Positions 5,343 to 5,549 of a stretch of DNA of 5,549 bases are shown here, one piece after another. The stretch covers positions 1 to 5,549 of the forward strand of contig JAFGPU010000272.1 of NCBI GenBank assembly GCA_016936035.1, given 5' to 3'. How positions within the stretch are numbered: position 1 is the stretch's first letter; every line of letters starts with the position of its first letter. The DNA comes from Acidimicrobiales bacterium. Lineage in GTDB: Bacteria; Actinomycetota; Acidimicrobiia; Acidimicrobiales; VFJN01. The notes below the pieces were generated by a model that saw nothing but the letters and a program-made list of their open reading frames with translations, searched no databases and had not been told where the DNA came from. Both the position numbers and the translations under genes were made by a program.

Positions 5343-5371
5343 TGGTGTCCCGACGGGGCCGCCCCTACAGT
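5343..5371 (+). promoter_or_regulatory. Promoter of the acyl-CoA dehydrogenase gene
   Basis: TTGGTG (5343-5348), a 17-bp spacer and TACAGT (5366-5371) form a sigma70/SigA-type promoter with a TAnnnT -10 box. The predicted start near 5378 gives a leader of about 32 nt holding the Shine-Dalgarno GGGAGG (5398-5403). Confidence 0.55.
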
Positions 5372-5409
5372 CGCTGCACGGCCGCTGCGAGAACCTCGGG
5401 AGGGTCGCC

Positions 5410-5549
5410 GTGATCGAATGGTCCGACGAACAGCAGATGGTGCGCGCCACCGTGCGCGACTTCATCGAGAAGGAGCTCGTGCCGCACCACCGGGAGCTCG
5501 AGCACGGCGACCTGCCACCGTACGACATCATCCGGCGGCTGTTCTCCAC
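5410..5549 (+). CDS. Acyl-CoA dehydrogenase, N-terminal fragment, 3' truncated by window edge
   Basis: The first 46 codons of an FAD-dependent acyl-CoA dehydrogenase, which oxidises acyl-CoA to trans-2-enoyl-CoA in fatty-acid or related acyl-CoA breakdown. The reading frame begins VIEWSDEQQMVRATVRDFIE, the typical first helix of the family (EQ..R..VRDF.E.E), and continues with ELEHGDLPPYDIIRRLFS, a pattern seen in actinobacterial members. The active-site base and FAD-binding regions lie outside the window, so substrate length cannot be judged. The start is GTG at 5410, with GGGAGGG ending 5 nt upstream and a promoter at 5343-5371. The ATG at 5437 is too far into the conserved helix to be the start. 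The gene is divergent from carD with 173 bp between the starts. Confidence 0.85.
   Translation, partial: MIEWSDEQQMVRATVRDFIEKELVPHHRELEHGDLPPYDIIRRLFS

Noticed and set aside
4649..5413. 254-residue + strand open frame opposite carD
   Set aside because: It is an antisense shadow of the strongly conserved CarD sequence, and its Leu/Val/His pattern mirrors the carD codons.
4533..5549. Long - strand open frame running across carD and the dehydrogenase start
   Set aside because: It is out of frame with carD, Arg-rich, and opposite a well-formed acyl-CoA dehydrogenase N-terminus.
1..5549. CRISPR array, mobile element or new defence system
   Set aside because: I saw no regularly spaced repeats, transposase, recombinase, terminal inverted repeats or defence-type domain combination. 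Every gene has a housekeeping, metabolic or membrane-protein explanation.

Overview
This is a 5.5-kb piece of very GC-rich bacterial DNA, about 70% G+C by eye. It most likely comes from an actinobacterium. The evidence is a CarD-type RNA polymerase-binding regulator, a DUF2510 membrane protein with the WWQASD/KWYPP signature, GTG starts, TAnnnT -10 boxes and one probable leaderless gene. The DUF2510 motif is common in Acidimicrobiia, so that class is a reasonable guess, but this is an inference.

Layout from left to right: (1) the C-terminal end of murF (cell-wall ligase, + strand) meets a 12-TM MFS_3-type exporter (- strand) tail to tail. A long hairpin fills the 19-bp gap and runs into the exporter's stop codon. 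(2) The exporter and an amidase-signature hydrolase (+ strand) diverge from a 96-bp region. That region holds an inverted repeat, a -10 box placed for a leaderless amidase mRNA, and a Shine-Dalgarno plus hairpin leader for the exporter. (3) Just after the amidase lies tRNA-Val(CAC) with an encoded CCA. Two strong GC hairpins then separate it from a convergent gene. (4) That gene (- strand) encodes a single-pass membrane protein with an N-terminal DUF2510 motif, a Pro/Gly-rich spacer and two tandem FxLYD-like extracytoplasmic domains. It has its own recognisable promoter. (5) Upstream of it on the same strand is carD, read from a GTG codon and closed by its own hairpin. (6) carD diverges from the 5' end of an acyl-CoA dehydrogenase gene (+ strand) that runs off the window.

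The genes do not form one pathway. The window looks like chromosomal housekeeping and metabolic sequence made of short, mostly single-gene transcription units. I see no insertion sequence, CRISPR array, phage gene, toxin-antitoxin pair or recognisable new defence system. The least characterised component is the DUF2510/tandem-domain membrane protein next to carD. The best sequence-level observations are the compact intergenic signals.
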